Of a DNA stretch of 64,000 nt, positions 1 through 9,174 are shown one piece after another (within the stretch, counting starts at the first letter, position 1; each line of letters opens with the position of its first letter). The notes beneath the pieces are model-generated. The model saw only the letters and a program-made list of their open reading frames with translations, had not been told where the DNA came from and did not search any database. The stretch is from JARFQW01 sp963842955. GTDB lineage: Bacteria; Pseudomonadota; Gammaproteobacteria; Steroidobacterales; XN24. The stretch is taken from positions 62,001 through 126,000 of the forward strand of contig CAWJIJ010000001.1 of NCBI GenBank assembly GCA_963842955.1, written 5' to 3'. A program made the position numbers and the translations under genes.

Positions 1-1581
1 GGTGATGCGCGCCATCTCCGGGTAATCCAGGTCACCGCCCATCGCGGCCAGATCACCGACCGGCGTGGCGACCCGCTGGCCGTGAGCACGCCGGTAGACA
101 GTATCTGGGTGAACCCGGGCGAACTGATCGAGTCGGCCGCCGAGATTCCGCGCGTGGCCCGGGCCCTGGGCCGGGACCCCGAAGCCGTAACCCGCCGCGT
201 AGCGGCCAATGCCGGCCGGGAGTTTCTTTATCTGCGTCGGCACATGTCACCGGAGAAAGCCGAAGCTGTGCTCGGCCTGGGGATTCCCGGCGTCTATTCC
301 CTGCGGGAGTACCGCCGTTTCTATCCGGCCGCGGAAGTGGCCGGCCACGTTGTCGGCTTCACGGACATCGACGACGAGGGCCAGGAGGGTTTGGAGCTTG
401 CCTACGATCACTGGCTGAAGGGCAAGAACGGGGCGAAGCGGGTCCTTCGAGACCGCCTGGGCCGGGCCATCCGGGACGTGGAGCTGATTCGCGAGGCTCG
501 CCCGGGCCACGAGCTCACCACCAGCCTGGACCTGAGGGTTCAGTACCTGGCTTACCGGGAGCTGAAACGAGCAGTGCAGACCCACCGGGCCAAGTCGGCC
601 ACGATGGTCGTGATGGACGTGGAAACGGGTGAAGTCCTGGCGATGGTGAATCAGCCCAGCTACAACCCGAACGACCGTTCCCAGCTGACCGGCAACCGTT
701 ACCGGAACCGCGCAGCGACCGACATCTTCGAGCCGGGTTCCGCGTTCAAGCCGCTGATCGTCGCCGCCGCCCTAGAGAGCGGCCGCTATCAGCCCGGCTC
801 GGTTCTCGATACCTCGCCGGGCTATCTCGTCGTGGGCGCGAAAACCATCGAGGACGCCAACAACCTGGGCAGCATTCCCATTACCACGGTGCTCACCCGT
901 TCCAGCAACGTCGGCGCTTCAATGATTGCGCTTTCGCTGGAGCCGGCGCAGCTGTGGGGCGCTCTCAACGGCATGGGCGTGGGACAGCTGACCGGAGCGG
1001 GTTTCCCCGGCGAGTCCGCCGGTGTTCTCACCCACTATGATCACTGGCGCGCCATTGGCCAGGCGACCCTTGCCTACGGCTACGGCGTTTCCATGACGGC
1101 TCTCCAGCTTACCCAGGCCTATGCCCTGTTCGGCAGCGGTGGGCAGGTTTTTCCCGCCACGCTGCTGGCGGCCAACGCGCCGCAGCCCACCGGCCGTGTC
1201 CTGGATCCTGCAACGGCCCGGGCGGTGCTCGCGATGATGGAGACGGTTGTGTCGCCGGAAGGCACTGCGCCGGCTGCGGCGATTCCCGGCTACCGTGTGG
1301 CAGGCAAGACCGGCACGGCCCGAAAGTCCACTGCCGGCGGGTACGCGGATGACCGCTACATCGCGGTTTTCGCCGGCCTCGCGCCGGCTTCCGACCCCAA
1401 AATCGCCGCCGTGGTCATGGTGGACGAGCCATCGGCGGGGGCCTACTACGGCGGCGCGGTGGCGGCGCCCGTTTTCTCGGTGGTCGTGGGCGGAGCCTTG
1501 CGGATACTCGGCATTCCTCCCGACGACACCAGCGGGGCCCGGCCGGTGGGCACCCTCGCAAAGGCAGCGGAGCGGCCATGA
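1..1581 (+). CDS. ftsI: Peptidoglycan transpeptidase FtsI/PBP3, 5' end missing
   Basis: Septal class B penicillin-binding protein that cross-links peptidoglycan at the division site in the periplasm. The frame is open from base 1, so the gene enters from the left edge and its cytoplasmic tail and membrane anchor are not in view. The first visible residues, with DRRGDPLA and then STPVDSIW, are the usual start of the PBP dimerisation domain. Counting from base 1, the transpeptidase motifs are SAFK at 247-250 (catalytic Ser), SSN at 301-303 and KTG at 436-438, all intact. About 526 residues remain, so only some tens of residues are lost. The stop overlaps the murE start (ATGA), as expected inside the dcw operon. 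FtsL and MraW would be expected upstream, outside the window. Confidence 0.95.
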   Translation, partial: GDARHLRVIQVTAHRGQITDRRGDPLAVSTPVDSIWVNPGELIESAAEIPRVARALGRDPEAVTRRVAANAGREFLYLRRHMSPEKAEAVLGLGIPGVYSLREYRRFYPAAEVAGHVVGFTDIDDEGQEGLELAYDHWLKGKNGAKRVLRDRLGRAIRDVELIREARPGHELTTSLDLRVQYLAYRELKRAVQTHRAKSATMVVMDVETGEVLAMVNQPSYNPNDRSQLTGNRYRNRAATDIFEPGSAFKPLIVAAALESGRYQPGSVLDTSPGYLVVGAKTIEDANNLGSIPITTVLTRSSNVGASMIALSLEPAQLWGALNGMGVGQLTGAGFPGESAGVLTHYDHWRAIGQATLAYGYGVSMTALQLTQAYALFGSGGQVFPATLLAANAPQPTGRVLDPATARAVLAMMETVVSPEGTAPAAAIPGYRVAGKTGTARKSTAGGYADDRYIAVFAGLAPASDPKIAAVVMVDEPSAGAYYGGAVAAPVFSVVVGGALRILGIPPDDTSGARPVGTLAKAAERP

Positions 1582-3089
1582 GCATGCCCGCACGCGCCGA
1601 CAGCATGATGACACTGGGACGCCTCTTCGAACGGGGTGTTCCGGAATCTCTGGTTGATACGCCGGTTCCGGATATTGCAATGGACAGCCGGAATGTTCGT
1701 GCGGGCGGATTGTTTCTCGCGGTGTCCGGCATGCACGGACATGGGCTCGACCATCTCGACCGCGCGCTGGCGGCCGGTGCCGCTTTCGTGGTCTGGGAAC
1801 CGGTGCCGGGCCGGGCCGAGCCACGGCTTGCGGCCGGGATCACAGGGTTTCCGCTCCCGGGCCTGGGGGAGCGGCTGGGCGAGCTGGCGAACCGGTTCTT
1901 CGGCGAACCCTCGGCCGGGCTGGGCGTGCTCGGCGTAACGGGAACCAACGGCAAGACCACGGTGACCTGGCTGCTGGCCCGAGCGCTGGAAGCTGCCGGC
2001 GAGTCCTGTGGCCTCATCGGCACCCTGGGCAGCGGCCGCCCGGGCGACCTGCAGCCGTCGGGCTTCACGACGCCCGACGTGGTGGAGGTCCACCGCACGC
2101 TCGCGGGTCTGCGCGACGCCGGCTCCCGCTGGGCGGCGATGGAGGTCTCTTCCCACGCGCTGGATCAGCGCCGGGTGGCGGGCGTGCGCTTCCGGACGGC
2201 CGCCTTCACGAATCTCAGCCGGGAACACCTGGACTACCACGGGACCCTCACGCGCTACGGTGATGCGAAGGCAAAGCTGTTCCAGGCCCCCGGGCTGGCT
2301 ATGGCCGTCGTCAACGCCGGCGACGAGTTCGGCCGCGCCCTGCCGGCCCGGATGCCCGCTGAGGTGGACCTGATCACCGTCGGCCCCGCGGACGTTCCCG
2401 CGCTGGCCCCGGGGCGCCGCCTGAGTCTTCGCCGTGTCGATATCCGGCCCGACGGCCTGACCCTGGACATCGGCGGAAGCTGGGGCGCGCTGACTCTCGA
2501 GAGCCCGCTGCTGGGCCGCTTCAACGCCGACAACCTGCTGTTGGCCCTCGGGGTCCTGCTTGGCTGCGGGCTGGAGCCTGGCCGGGCCGTCCACAGTCTG
2601 GCCGGTGTGCCCGCGCCGCCCGGGCGAATGGAATCCTTCGGCAGCGACGGGCAGCCGCTGGTCGTTGTGGATTACGCGCATACACCCGATGCCCTCGCGC
2701 AGGCCCTTGCGGCTGCCCGGGTGCACTGCCGGGGCCGCCTGTGGTGCGTCATGGGCTGCGGCGGCGAGCGGGACCCCGGCAAGCGGCCGGTGATGGGGCG
2801 GATCGCGGAAGAACTGGCAGATCTCGTCGTTGTGACGGACGACAACCCGCGGGGTGAAGACCCCGCCGGGATCGTCGAGGCGATCCGTTCCGGCTTTGAA
2901 GACCCCGCCCGCGCCCGCATCGAGCACGACCGGGCCGACGCGATCCGGCTCGTCATCCGCCAGGCTGCCCGGGCCGACGTGATTCTTATTGCCGGGAAGG
3001 GTCACGAGGACTACCAGATCGTCGGCGACGTGCGCCGGCCCTTCAGCGACCAGGCCGTGGTCCGGGAAAGCCTGGAGGCACGAACTTGA
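1578..3089 (+). CDS. murE: UDP-MurNAc-tripeptide synthetase MurE
   Basis: Cytoplasmic ATP-dependent ligase that adds the third amino acid to UDP-MurNAc-Ala-Glu. The protein has 503 residues, normal for the family. The ATP loop GTNGKTT begins at residue 122. The substrate motif DNPR is at 422-425, which in this family marks meso-diaminopimelate as substrate and so fits a Gram-negative wall. The ATG overlaps the ftsI stop by four bases, and the 3' end overlaps the murF start, indicating translational coupling. Confidence 0.97.
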   Translation: MSMPARADSMMTLGRLFERGVPESLVDTPVPDIAMDSRNVRAGGLFLAVSGMHGHGLDHLDRALAAGAAFVVWEPVPGRAEPRLAAGITGFPLPGLGERLGELANRFFGEPSAGLGVLGVTGTNGKTTVTWLLARALEAAGESCGLIGTLGSGRPGDLQPSGFTTPDVVEVHRTLAGLRDAGSRWAAMEVSSHALDQRRVAGVRFRTAAFTNLSREHLDYHGTLTRYGDAKAKLFQAPGLAMAVVNAGDEFGRALPARMPAEVDLITVGPADVPALAPGRRLSLRRVDIRPDGLTLDIGGSWGALTLESPLLGRFNADNLLLALGVLLGCGLEPGRAVHSLAGVPAPPGRMESFGSDGQPLVVVDYAHTPDALAQALAAARVHCRGRLWCVMGCGGERDPGKRPVMGRIAEELADLVVVTDDNPRGEDPAGIVEAIRSGFEDPARARIEHDRADAIRLVIRQAARADVILIAGKGHEDYQIVGDVRRPFSDQAVVRESLEART

Positions 3090-4456
3090 TCGGCGGCCGC
3101 ATTCGCTGGCTGGCCGATGTTACCGGCGGCCAGCTCGACGGTGCCGACGGCGACTTCGCCGGCGCAACGACGGATACTCGCCAGCTTGCCCAGGGGCAGG
3201 CGTTTTTCGCGCTTCGCGGACCCCGCTACGACGCCCATGACTTCCTCCCCGAGGCGTTCCGCCAGGGCGCCGCCGTCGCGGTCGGCGAGCGGGGCGACGC
3301 CGGCGGCCAGTCGTTTATTCGCGTGCAGGACAGCCTTTCGGCCCTCGGAAAAGCGGCCGCGGCCTGGCGGCGGCGCTTCAGCGCCCCGGTGATCGCGGTT
3401 ACCGGCAGCTCCGGCAAGACGACCGTCAAGGAAATGCTGGCGGCGATTGCGGGCCAGGCGGGGCCGTTTCTTGCCACGCAGGGCAATTTGAACAACGAGA
3501 TCGGCCTGCCGCTGACCCTGTTTCGCCTTTCGAGTCATCACCGCCGCGTGGTGCTGGAGATGGGCGCCAATCACGCCGGAGAGATCGCGAGGCTGACCGC
3601 CATCGGGGCGCCGGATGTCGGGATCGTGACCATGGCGGGTCCGGCCCACCTGGAGGGTTTCGGCAGTATTGAAGGGGTCGCCCAAGCGAAAGGTGAACTG
3701 TTCCTGGGTCTTGGGCCCGGCGGCACCGCCGTAATCAACGCCGACGACGTCTATGCGCCGCTCTGGCGGGAGTTCGCGGGCGCCCGCCCCGTGCTGACCT
3801 TCGGCCTTGGCTCGGCGGACGTGACCTGCCCGGAGCCGGTTGCCGACGGCGCCGGAGGCCAGCGCCTCAGCATCACCGGTCCGTTTGGCCAGCTGGATCT
3901 GACGCTTCATCTGCCCGGTCGGCACAATGCCCTGAACGCGCTGGCCGCGGCGGCCGGCGCCCATGCGGCGGGACACTCCCGCACTGAGATCCGCCTGGGA
4001 CTGGAGTCCGTGCGCCCCCCGCCTGGCCGTCTCCAGATACGCGCCGGCCTGGGCGGGTCGCGGCTGGTCGACGACACCTACAACGCCAATCCCGAGGCCG
4101 TCCGCGCAGCCGTGGAATTTCTTGTCCAGCTCGAGGGCCGGGCGTTCCTCGCGCTCGGGGACATGGGTGAGCTTGGTCCCGGGGCTGCGGACATGCACGC
4201 CGAGGTTGGCCGGTATGCCCGCGATCGGGGTGTGCAGCAGTTGTTTACCGTCGGCGAGCTCAGCCGTCACGCCGCCGAGGCCTTCGGCGAAGGGGCCCGC
4301 ATGTTCGACGATCCGGCCCATCTCGTGGCCGCGCTCGCGGAATCCCTCGATGCCGACGTCAACCTGCTCGTGAAAGGGTCACGTTCCATGCGCATGGAAC
4401 GCGTGATCGAAGCTCTGGAGACGGCGCGCGGGGCGGCGGAGGACGCAGCATGCTGA
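3086..4456 (+). CDS. murF: UDP-MurNAc-tripeptide--D-Ala-D-Ala ligase MurF
   Basis: Adds D-Ala-D-Ala to the UDP-MurNAc tripeptide, completing the cytoplasmic pentapeptide precursor. The predicted product has 456 residues, with the Mur ligase ATP loop GSSGKTT at 107-113 and the central DDTYNANP motif near residue 329. The start is TTG at 3086, overlapping the murE stop by four bases. A TTG is unusual, but no ATG lies close by and the overlap matches the pattern of the operon. The 3' end overlaps mraY by seven bases. Confidence 0.95.
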   Translation: MIGGRIRWLADVTGGQLDGADGDFAGATTDTRQLAQGQAFFALRGPRYDAHDFLPEAFRQGAAVAVGERGDAGGQSFIRVQDSLSALGKAAAAWRRRFSAPVIAVTGSSGKTTVKEMLAAIAGQAGPFLATQGNLNNEIGLPLTLFRLSSHHRRVVLEMGANHAGEIARLTAIGAPDVGIVTMAGPAHLEGFGSIEGVAQAKGELFLGLGPGGTAVINADDVYAPLWREFAGARPVLTFGLGSADVTCPEPVADGAGGQRLSITGPFGQLDLTLHLPGRHNALNALAAAAGAHAAGHSRTEIRLGLESVRPPPGRLQIRAGLGGSRLVDDTYNANPEAVRAAVEFLVQLEGRAFLALGDMGELGPGAADMHAEVGRYARDRGVQQLFTVGELSRHAAEAFGEGARMFDDPAHLVAALAESLDADVNLLVKGSRSMRMERVIEALETARGAAEDAAC

Positions 4457-5535
4457 TGATCCTCACCGAGTACCTGACCCGGTTCGAGTCGGCGTTCAAC
4501 GTTTTCAGCTACCTGACGATGCGAGCCATCATGGGCGCACTGACCGCGCTTCTGATCTCCCTGCTCGTCGGCCCCTGGATGATTCGCCGCCTGAGTTTCC
4601 ACCAGATCGGTCAGAACGTTCGCGCGCTGGGACCCGAGTCGCACCTTCCCAAGGCGGGTACGCCGACAATGGGCGGCACCCTGATCCTGGTGGCGATCAT
4701 CGTCAGCACCTTGCTGTGGTCTGATCTCGGCAACCGCTTCATGTGGACCGTCGTGGTCGTCACCCTGGCGTTCGGAGCGATCGGCTTCGTCGACGACTAC
4801 AAGAAGCTCGTGGTCGGCGATACCCGGGGACTGCCGGCTCGCTGGAAATACTTGTGGCAGTCGGTGGCCGGCTTGTCGGCGGCCGTGTTTCTTTTTGCCA
4901 CCGCCGAAGACCCGTCTGTGGAACACGCCCTCCTGGTGCCGTTTTTCAAGGACTTCGCCATTCCGTTGGGGGCCGGCTACGTCGTTCTTGCATACCTCGT
5001 TATCGTCGGCTCAAGCAACGCGGTGAACCTCACCGACGGCCTCGACGGGCTGGCGATCATGCCGTCGATCCTGATTGGCGGAGCGCTCGGGGTGTTCGCC
5101 TATGTGATCGGCAACGTGAATTTTTCCGGTTACCTGGGCATGCCTTACATCGCCGGTACCGGCGAGATGCTGGTCTTCTGCGCTGCCCTGTTCGGCGCCG
5201 GGCTGGGTTTCCTGTGGTTCAACACCTATCCGGCCCAGGTCTTCATGGGCGACGTGGGCGCGCTGGCACTCGGCGCCGCGCTGGGAACCGTCGCGGTAGC
5301 CGTCCGCCAGGAAATCGTTTTTTTCGTCATGTCCGGTGTCTTCGTCGTCGAGACGGTATCGGTGATCCTCCAGGTCGCGTCCTTCAAGCTGACCGGCCGG
5401 CGGATCTTCCGGATGGCGCCGTTGCACCATCACTACGAGCTCAAGGGCTGGGCCGAACCGAAGGTGATCGTGCGTTTCTGGATCATCACCGTCGTGCTCG
5501 TGCTCGTCGGCCTCGCGACGCTGAAGATCCGATGA
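4450..5535 (+). CDS. mraY: Phospho-MurNAc-pentapeptide transferase MraY
   Basis: Integral membrane enzyme that transfers phospho-MurNAc-pentapeptide to undecaprenyl phosphate to make lipid I. The 361-residue product is hydrophobic with about ten membrane spans. The family acidic motifs are present: DDYKK at 115-119, NLTDGLDG from 193 and FMGDVGAL from 265, and the histidine-rich PLHHHYE loop lies near the C-terminus. The start overlaps murF and the stop overlaps the murD start (ATGA). Confidence 0.97.
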   Translation: MLMILTEYLTRFESAFNVFSYLTMRAIMGALTALLISLLVGPWMIRRLSFHQIGQNVRALGPESHLPKAGTPTMGGTLILVAIIVSTLLWSDLGNRFMWTVVVVTLAFGAIGFVDDYKKLVVGDTRGLPARWKYLWQSVAGLSAAVFLFATAEDPSVEHALLVPFFKDFAIPLGAGYVVLAYLVIVGSSNAVNLTDGLDGLAIMPSILIGGALGVFAYVIGNVNFSGYLGMPYIAGTGEMLVFCAALFGAGLGFLWFNTYPAQVFMGDVGALALGAALGTVAVAVRQEIVFFVMSGVFVVETVSVILQVASFKLTGRRIFRMAPLHHHYELKGWAEPKVIVRFWIITVVLVLVGLATLKIR

Positions 5536-6902
5536 CCGTCATGGCGCGCAAACACGACATCCAGCACGCCTCTGCCGGTCTCCGGCTCGTCGTGGGCCTG
5601 GGCGTGACGGGGCGTTCCTGCGTGACCTGGCTGGACGGCCGCGGGTGTCCCCTGCGGGTTACGGACAGCCGCGATGTTCCTCCGGAGCGCGCGGTCCTGG
5701 AAACCCTGGCTAACCGCCCCGAAACGCGTTTCGGCCGCCTGGATCCCGATGCGCTGGAGGGGGTTTCGGAGCTCGTGGTTTCGCCCGGTGTCTCGTTGCA
5801 GGAGCCGCTCATCGTGACGGCGCGGCTCTCCGGTATTCCCGTGGTCGGCGACATCGAACTGTTTGCCCGGGCGGTGAGTCGCCCGGTTGCCGCGATCACC
5901 GGATCCAACGGCAAGAGCACGGTCACGACGCTCGTCGCCCGGATGGCGGAGGCGGCCGGTCGATCGACGCTTGCCGGAGGAAACCTGGGTACTCCGGCCC
6001 TGGACCTGCTGGCGGAGCCGGCACCTGATCTCTACGTGCTCGAACTCTCCAGCTTCCAGCTGGAACTGACCGCCAGCCTGCGCGCGAAGGCGGCCGTCGT
6101 GCTGAATCTCTCCGCGGACCACATCGACCGCCACGGCTCGCTGGAGCGCTACGCGGCGGCCAAGGCGCGGATCTACGATCATGCTGAACTCGCGATCACC
6201 AATCGCGACGACCCCCTCGCCGCGGGCCTGGCCCCGGCCGGCGTTCAGACGGTGACCTTCGGAATGGATGCGCCTTTCTCTGAGCGGGATTTCGGCATCG
6301 TGTCCGATGATGCCGGTGACAGCTGGCTGTGCCGGGGCGGTGAGCGTCTCGTGGCCGCCGCCGAGCTTGCGCTTGCTGGGCGCCACAATCTGGCGAATGT
6401 GCTGGCGGCGATGGCGGTAGGCGACGCCCTGGGCCTGGCGATGCAGCCGATGGTTGATGCTGCCCGCGAATTCACGGGTTTGCCGCATCGCATGCGCAGG
6501 ATTCACAGCGCCGGCGGGGTGGACTGGGTCGATGATTCCAAGGCAACGAACGTCGGCGCCGCAGCCGCGGCGCTGAGCGGCCTGGATATGCCTATCGTTC
6601 TCATTGCGGGCGGTGATGCCAAGGATGCGGATCTCGCACCGCTGGCCGACGCCGCCCGCGGACGAATCAAGGCCGCCGTGCTGCTGGGGAAGGATGCGGA
6701 CCGCCTGGAGGCGGTACTGGCCGGCGTGGCGCCGGTCGTGTGCGTCAGCACGCTGGTTGAGGCCGTTGAAGCCGCCGCCGGGCTGGCGATGCCCGGGGAC
6801 GTGGTCCTCCTTTCGCCGGCCTGTGCCAGCACGGACATGTTTCGTGACTACCGGGAGCGGGGCGACAGCTTCGCCCGTCTCGCGCGGGAGGTGTCTCCAT
6901 GA
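5532..6902 (+). CDS. murD: UDP-MurNAc-L-Ala--D-Glu ligase MurD
   Basis: Cytoplasmic ligase that adds D-glutamate to UDP-MurNAc-L-Ala. The open frame extends far upstream into mraY, but the real start is the ATG at 5532, which overlaps the mraY stop by four bases and is followed closely by the N-terminal nucleotide fold (VVGLGVTGRSC). This gives 456 residues. The ATP loop GSNGKST starts at residue 124 and the DSKATN motif lies in the central part. The last bases overlap ftsW. Confidence 0.95.
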   Translation: MTVMARKHDIQHASAGLRLVVGLGVTGRSCVTWLDGRGCPLRVTDSRDVPPERAVLETLANRPETRFGRLDPDALEGVSELVVSPGVSLQEPLIVTARLSGIPVVGDIELFARAVSRPVAAITGSNGKSTVTTLVARMAEAAGRSTLAGGNLGTPALDLLAEPAPDLYVLELSSFQLELTASLRAKAAVVLNLSADHIDRHGSLERYAAAKARIYDHAELAITNRDDPLAAGLAPAGVQTVTFGMDAPFSERDFGIVSDDAGDSWLCRGGERLVAAAELALAGRHNLANVLAAMAVGDALGLAMQPMVDAAREFTGLPHRMRRIHSAGGVDWVDDSKATNVGAAAAALSGLDMPIVLIAGGDAKDADLAPLADAARGRIKAAVLLGKDADRLEAVLAGVAPVVCVSTLVEAVEAAAGLAMPGDVVLLSPACASTDMFRDYRERGDSFARLAREVSP

Positions 6903-8080
6903 GCGTGGCGGCAACCGCACCGCGGCCCGGTCGCGTAAAGCCGGCCTTTCTCTGGGACCGCTGGCTGCTGGTCTCAACCCTGGCCCTGCTCGGTCTTGGC
7001 CTGGTCCTGGTGGCTTCGGCGTCGATTGCCATTGCGGACCGCGCGAGCGGCGAGCCGCTCTACTACTTCGTGCGCCAGCTGATCTTCATGGCGCTGGGTT
7101 TTGCCGCTGCGGCCTTCTGCCTCGGAGTACCCTCGGAGAACTGGATCCGGGCCCGGTACCTGCTGCTGACCGGCGCCTTCGTCCTTCTGGTCGCCGTGCT
7201 TCTTCCGGGCGTAGGCCGGGAAGTGAACGGTGCCGTTCGCTGGCTGACCCTGGGCCCGGTGGGTCTGCAGGTTTCCGAGCCGGCGCGGCTGATGATCCTC
7301 CTGTACCTCGCCAGCTACGTCGCGGTCCGCCAGGAAGCCCTGCGGACCGAGCTGAAAAGCTTTCTTCGCCCGCTGGGCTTTGTCATTGCCGCCTGCGTCC
7401 TGCTGATGGCACAGCCGGATTTCGGCGCGACCACGGTCCTCATGGCCACAGCGCTGGCCGTGCTGTTTGCGGGCGGCGTCAAGCCCCGGTACTTCATCGT
7501 GATGATGGTGCTGGCCGCCGCTGCACTGGGCGTCCTTGCCATGGGTTCCGAGTATCGGCTGCGCCGTCTTACGTCATTCATGGATCCGTGGGCCGATCCT
7601 TACAACGCGGGCTTCCAGCTCACCCAGTCGCTGATCGCCATCGGCCGTGGCGAGTGGTTCGGCGTCGGCCTGGGCGCGGGCGTTCAGAAGCTGTTCTATC
7701 TGCCGGAAGCCCACACGGATTTCGTGTTCGCGGTTTTCGCCGAGGAGTTCGGCCTCGCCGGCGTCGTGATCATGCTGTTGCTCTACGCCATCCTGCTCTG
7801 GCGCGCGTTCGCCATCGCCGCCGCGGCGGCGGCCCGCGAACAGGTGTTTCACGCCAGTCTCGCCTTCGGTCTGGGTGTGTGGCTCGGGGCCCAGGCCTTT
7901 GTGAATATCGGCGTCAACATGGGCCTGCTCCCAACGAAGGGCTTGACGCTTCCCCTGGTCAGCTACGGAGGATCCAGCCTCATCGTCTGCATGGCGGCGG
8001 TAGGTCTCCTGCTTCGGCTGAGTCACGAGACCCGGGCGGCCGACCAGGGCGGCAACCGGCGCCGGAGGCGGGCCCCGTGA
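6899..8080 (+). CDS. ftsW: SEDS glycosyltransferase FtsW
   Basis: Polytopic membrane protein of the SEDS family. With PBP3/FtsI it forms the septal peptidoglycan polymerase at the divisome. The 393-residue product has about ten hydrophobic spans. The periplasmic-side motif NAGFQLTQSL and the C-terminal LPLVSYGGSSL are characteristic. Position between murD and murG is canonical, and the start and stop overlap both neighbours. Confidence 0.96.
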   Translation: MSVAATAPRPGRVKPAFLWDRWLLVSTLALLGLGLVLVASASIAIADRASGEPLYYFVRQLIFMALGFAAAAFCLGVPSENWIRARYLLLTGAFVLLVAVLLPGVGREVNGAVRWLTLGPVGLQVSEPARLMILLYLASYVAVRQEALRTELKSFLRPLGFVIAACVLLMAQPDFGATTVLMATALAVLFAGGVKPRYFIVMMVLAAAALGVLAMGSEYRLRRLTSFMDPWADPYNAGFQLTQSLIAIGRGEWFGVGLGAGVQKLFYLPEAHTDFVFAVFAEEFGLAGVVIMLLLYAILLWRAFAIAAAAAAREQVFHASLAFGLGVWLGAQAFVNIGVNMGLLPTKGLTLPLVSYGGSSLIVCMAAVGLLLRLSHETRAADQGGNRRRRRAP

Positions 8081-9174
8081 GCGGCCCCGGCGTCCTGGTC
8101 ATGGCGGGTGGCACTGGCGGACACGTGTTCCCGGCGCTCGCGGTGGCATCGGCGCTCAGGGAGCGCGGAATCGACGTGACCTGGATGGGAACGCGCACCG
8201 GGCTGGAAGCTCGGCTGGTGCCCGAGGCCGGGTTCCCCGTGGAGTGGGTCGATGTCGGCGGCGTTCGGGGCAAGGGCCTGGGCACCCGGCTGGCGGCGCC
8301 GCTGCGGATAGCCCGGGCCGTCCGGCATGCCGCGGGCGTGATCCGGCGTGTGGATCCGGCCATGGTCCTGGGGATGGGCGGCTTCGCGAGTGGCCCCGGT
8401 GGTCTTGCCGCGTGGCTGACCCGTCGGCCCCTCGTGGTCCATGAGCAGAATGCGGTCGCGGGCATGACCAATCGTATTCTCGCGCGCTTTGCTGCCAACG
8501 TTCTCGAAGCCTTTCCCGGAAGTTTTCCCGCACCGATCCGCGCGCGGGCCGTGGGCAATCCCGTGCGCCCCGAAATCGCCGCGCTGCCCACGCCGGCGGA
8601 ACGGATGGCCGGACGTGAGGGGCCGGTTAGGCTCCTCGTGCTCGGTGGCAGCCAGGGCGCGCTGCGAATAAACCAGCTGTTGCCGGAAGCCCTGGCCGGC
8701 ATGGACCCGTCGATCCGTCCGGTGGTTCGCCATCAGGCGGGAGCCCTGCACCACGAGTCGGCGAAGGCCGGCTACGCGGCGGCCGGTGTCGTCGCGGACG
8801 TTCAGCCGTTCCTCAGCGATATGGCGGAGGCCTATGGCTGGGCGGATCTCGTGCTGTGCCGTTCGGGCGCACTGACTGTGTCCGAACTGGCCGCCGCGGG
8901 CCTCGGCTCTGTCCTGATCCCGTTTCCCGCCGCGGTCGACGACCATCAGACCCTCAACGCCCGTTACCTGGTGGATCCGGGGGCGGCCTTGCTTGCGCCC
9001 GAGCATACGCTGGATCCGGCGCGGGTTCGCGGGCTGCTGGAACCGCTGGTGTCCGATCGTCCCCGACTGCGGGAAATGGCTGAGGTCGCCCGCAGCGTGG
9101 CGCGACCCGCCGCCCTTGCCGAGATCGAACAGACCTGCCTGGACGCCGGACGGCTGGAGGCTGCCCGTGGCTGA
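8077..9174 (+). CDS. murG: Lipid II synthase MurG
   Basis: Membrane-associated GT28 glycosyltransferase that adds GlcNAc to lipid I. The frame is open well upstream inside ftsW. The GTG at 8077 overlaps the ftsW stop and puts the glycine-rich loop GGTGGHVFPA at residues 11-20, as expected, giving 365 residues. The C-terminal UDP-GlcNAc region shows GGSQGALRIN and CRSGALTVSE. The 3' end overlaps the murC start by eight bases. Confidence 0.95.
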   Translation: MSGPGVLVMAGGTGGHVFPALAVASALRERGIDVTWMGTRTGLEARLVPEAGFPVEWVDVGGVRGKGLGTRLAAPLRIARAVRHAAGVIRRVDPAMVLGMGGFASGPGGLAAWLTRRPLVVHEQNAVAGMTNRILARFAANVLEAFPGSFPAPIRARAVGNPVRPEIAALPTPAERMAGREGPVRLLVLGGSQGALRINQLLPEALAGMDPSIRPVVRHQAGALHHESAKAGYAAAGVVADVQPFLSDMAEAYGWADLVLCRSGALTVSELAAAGLGSVLIPFPAAVDDHQTLNARYLVDPGAALLAPEHTLDPARVRGLLEPLVSDRPRLREMAEVARSVARPAALAEIEQTCLDAGRLEAARG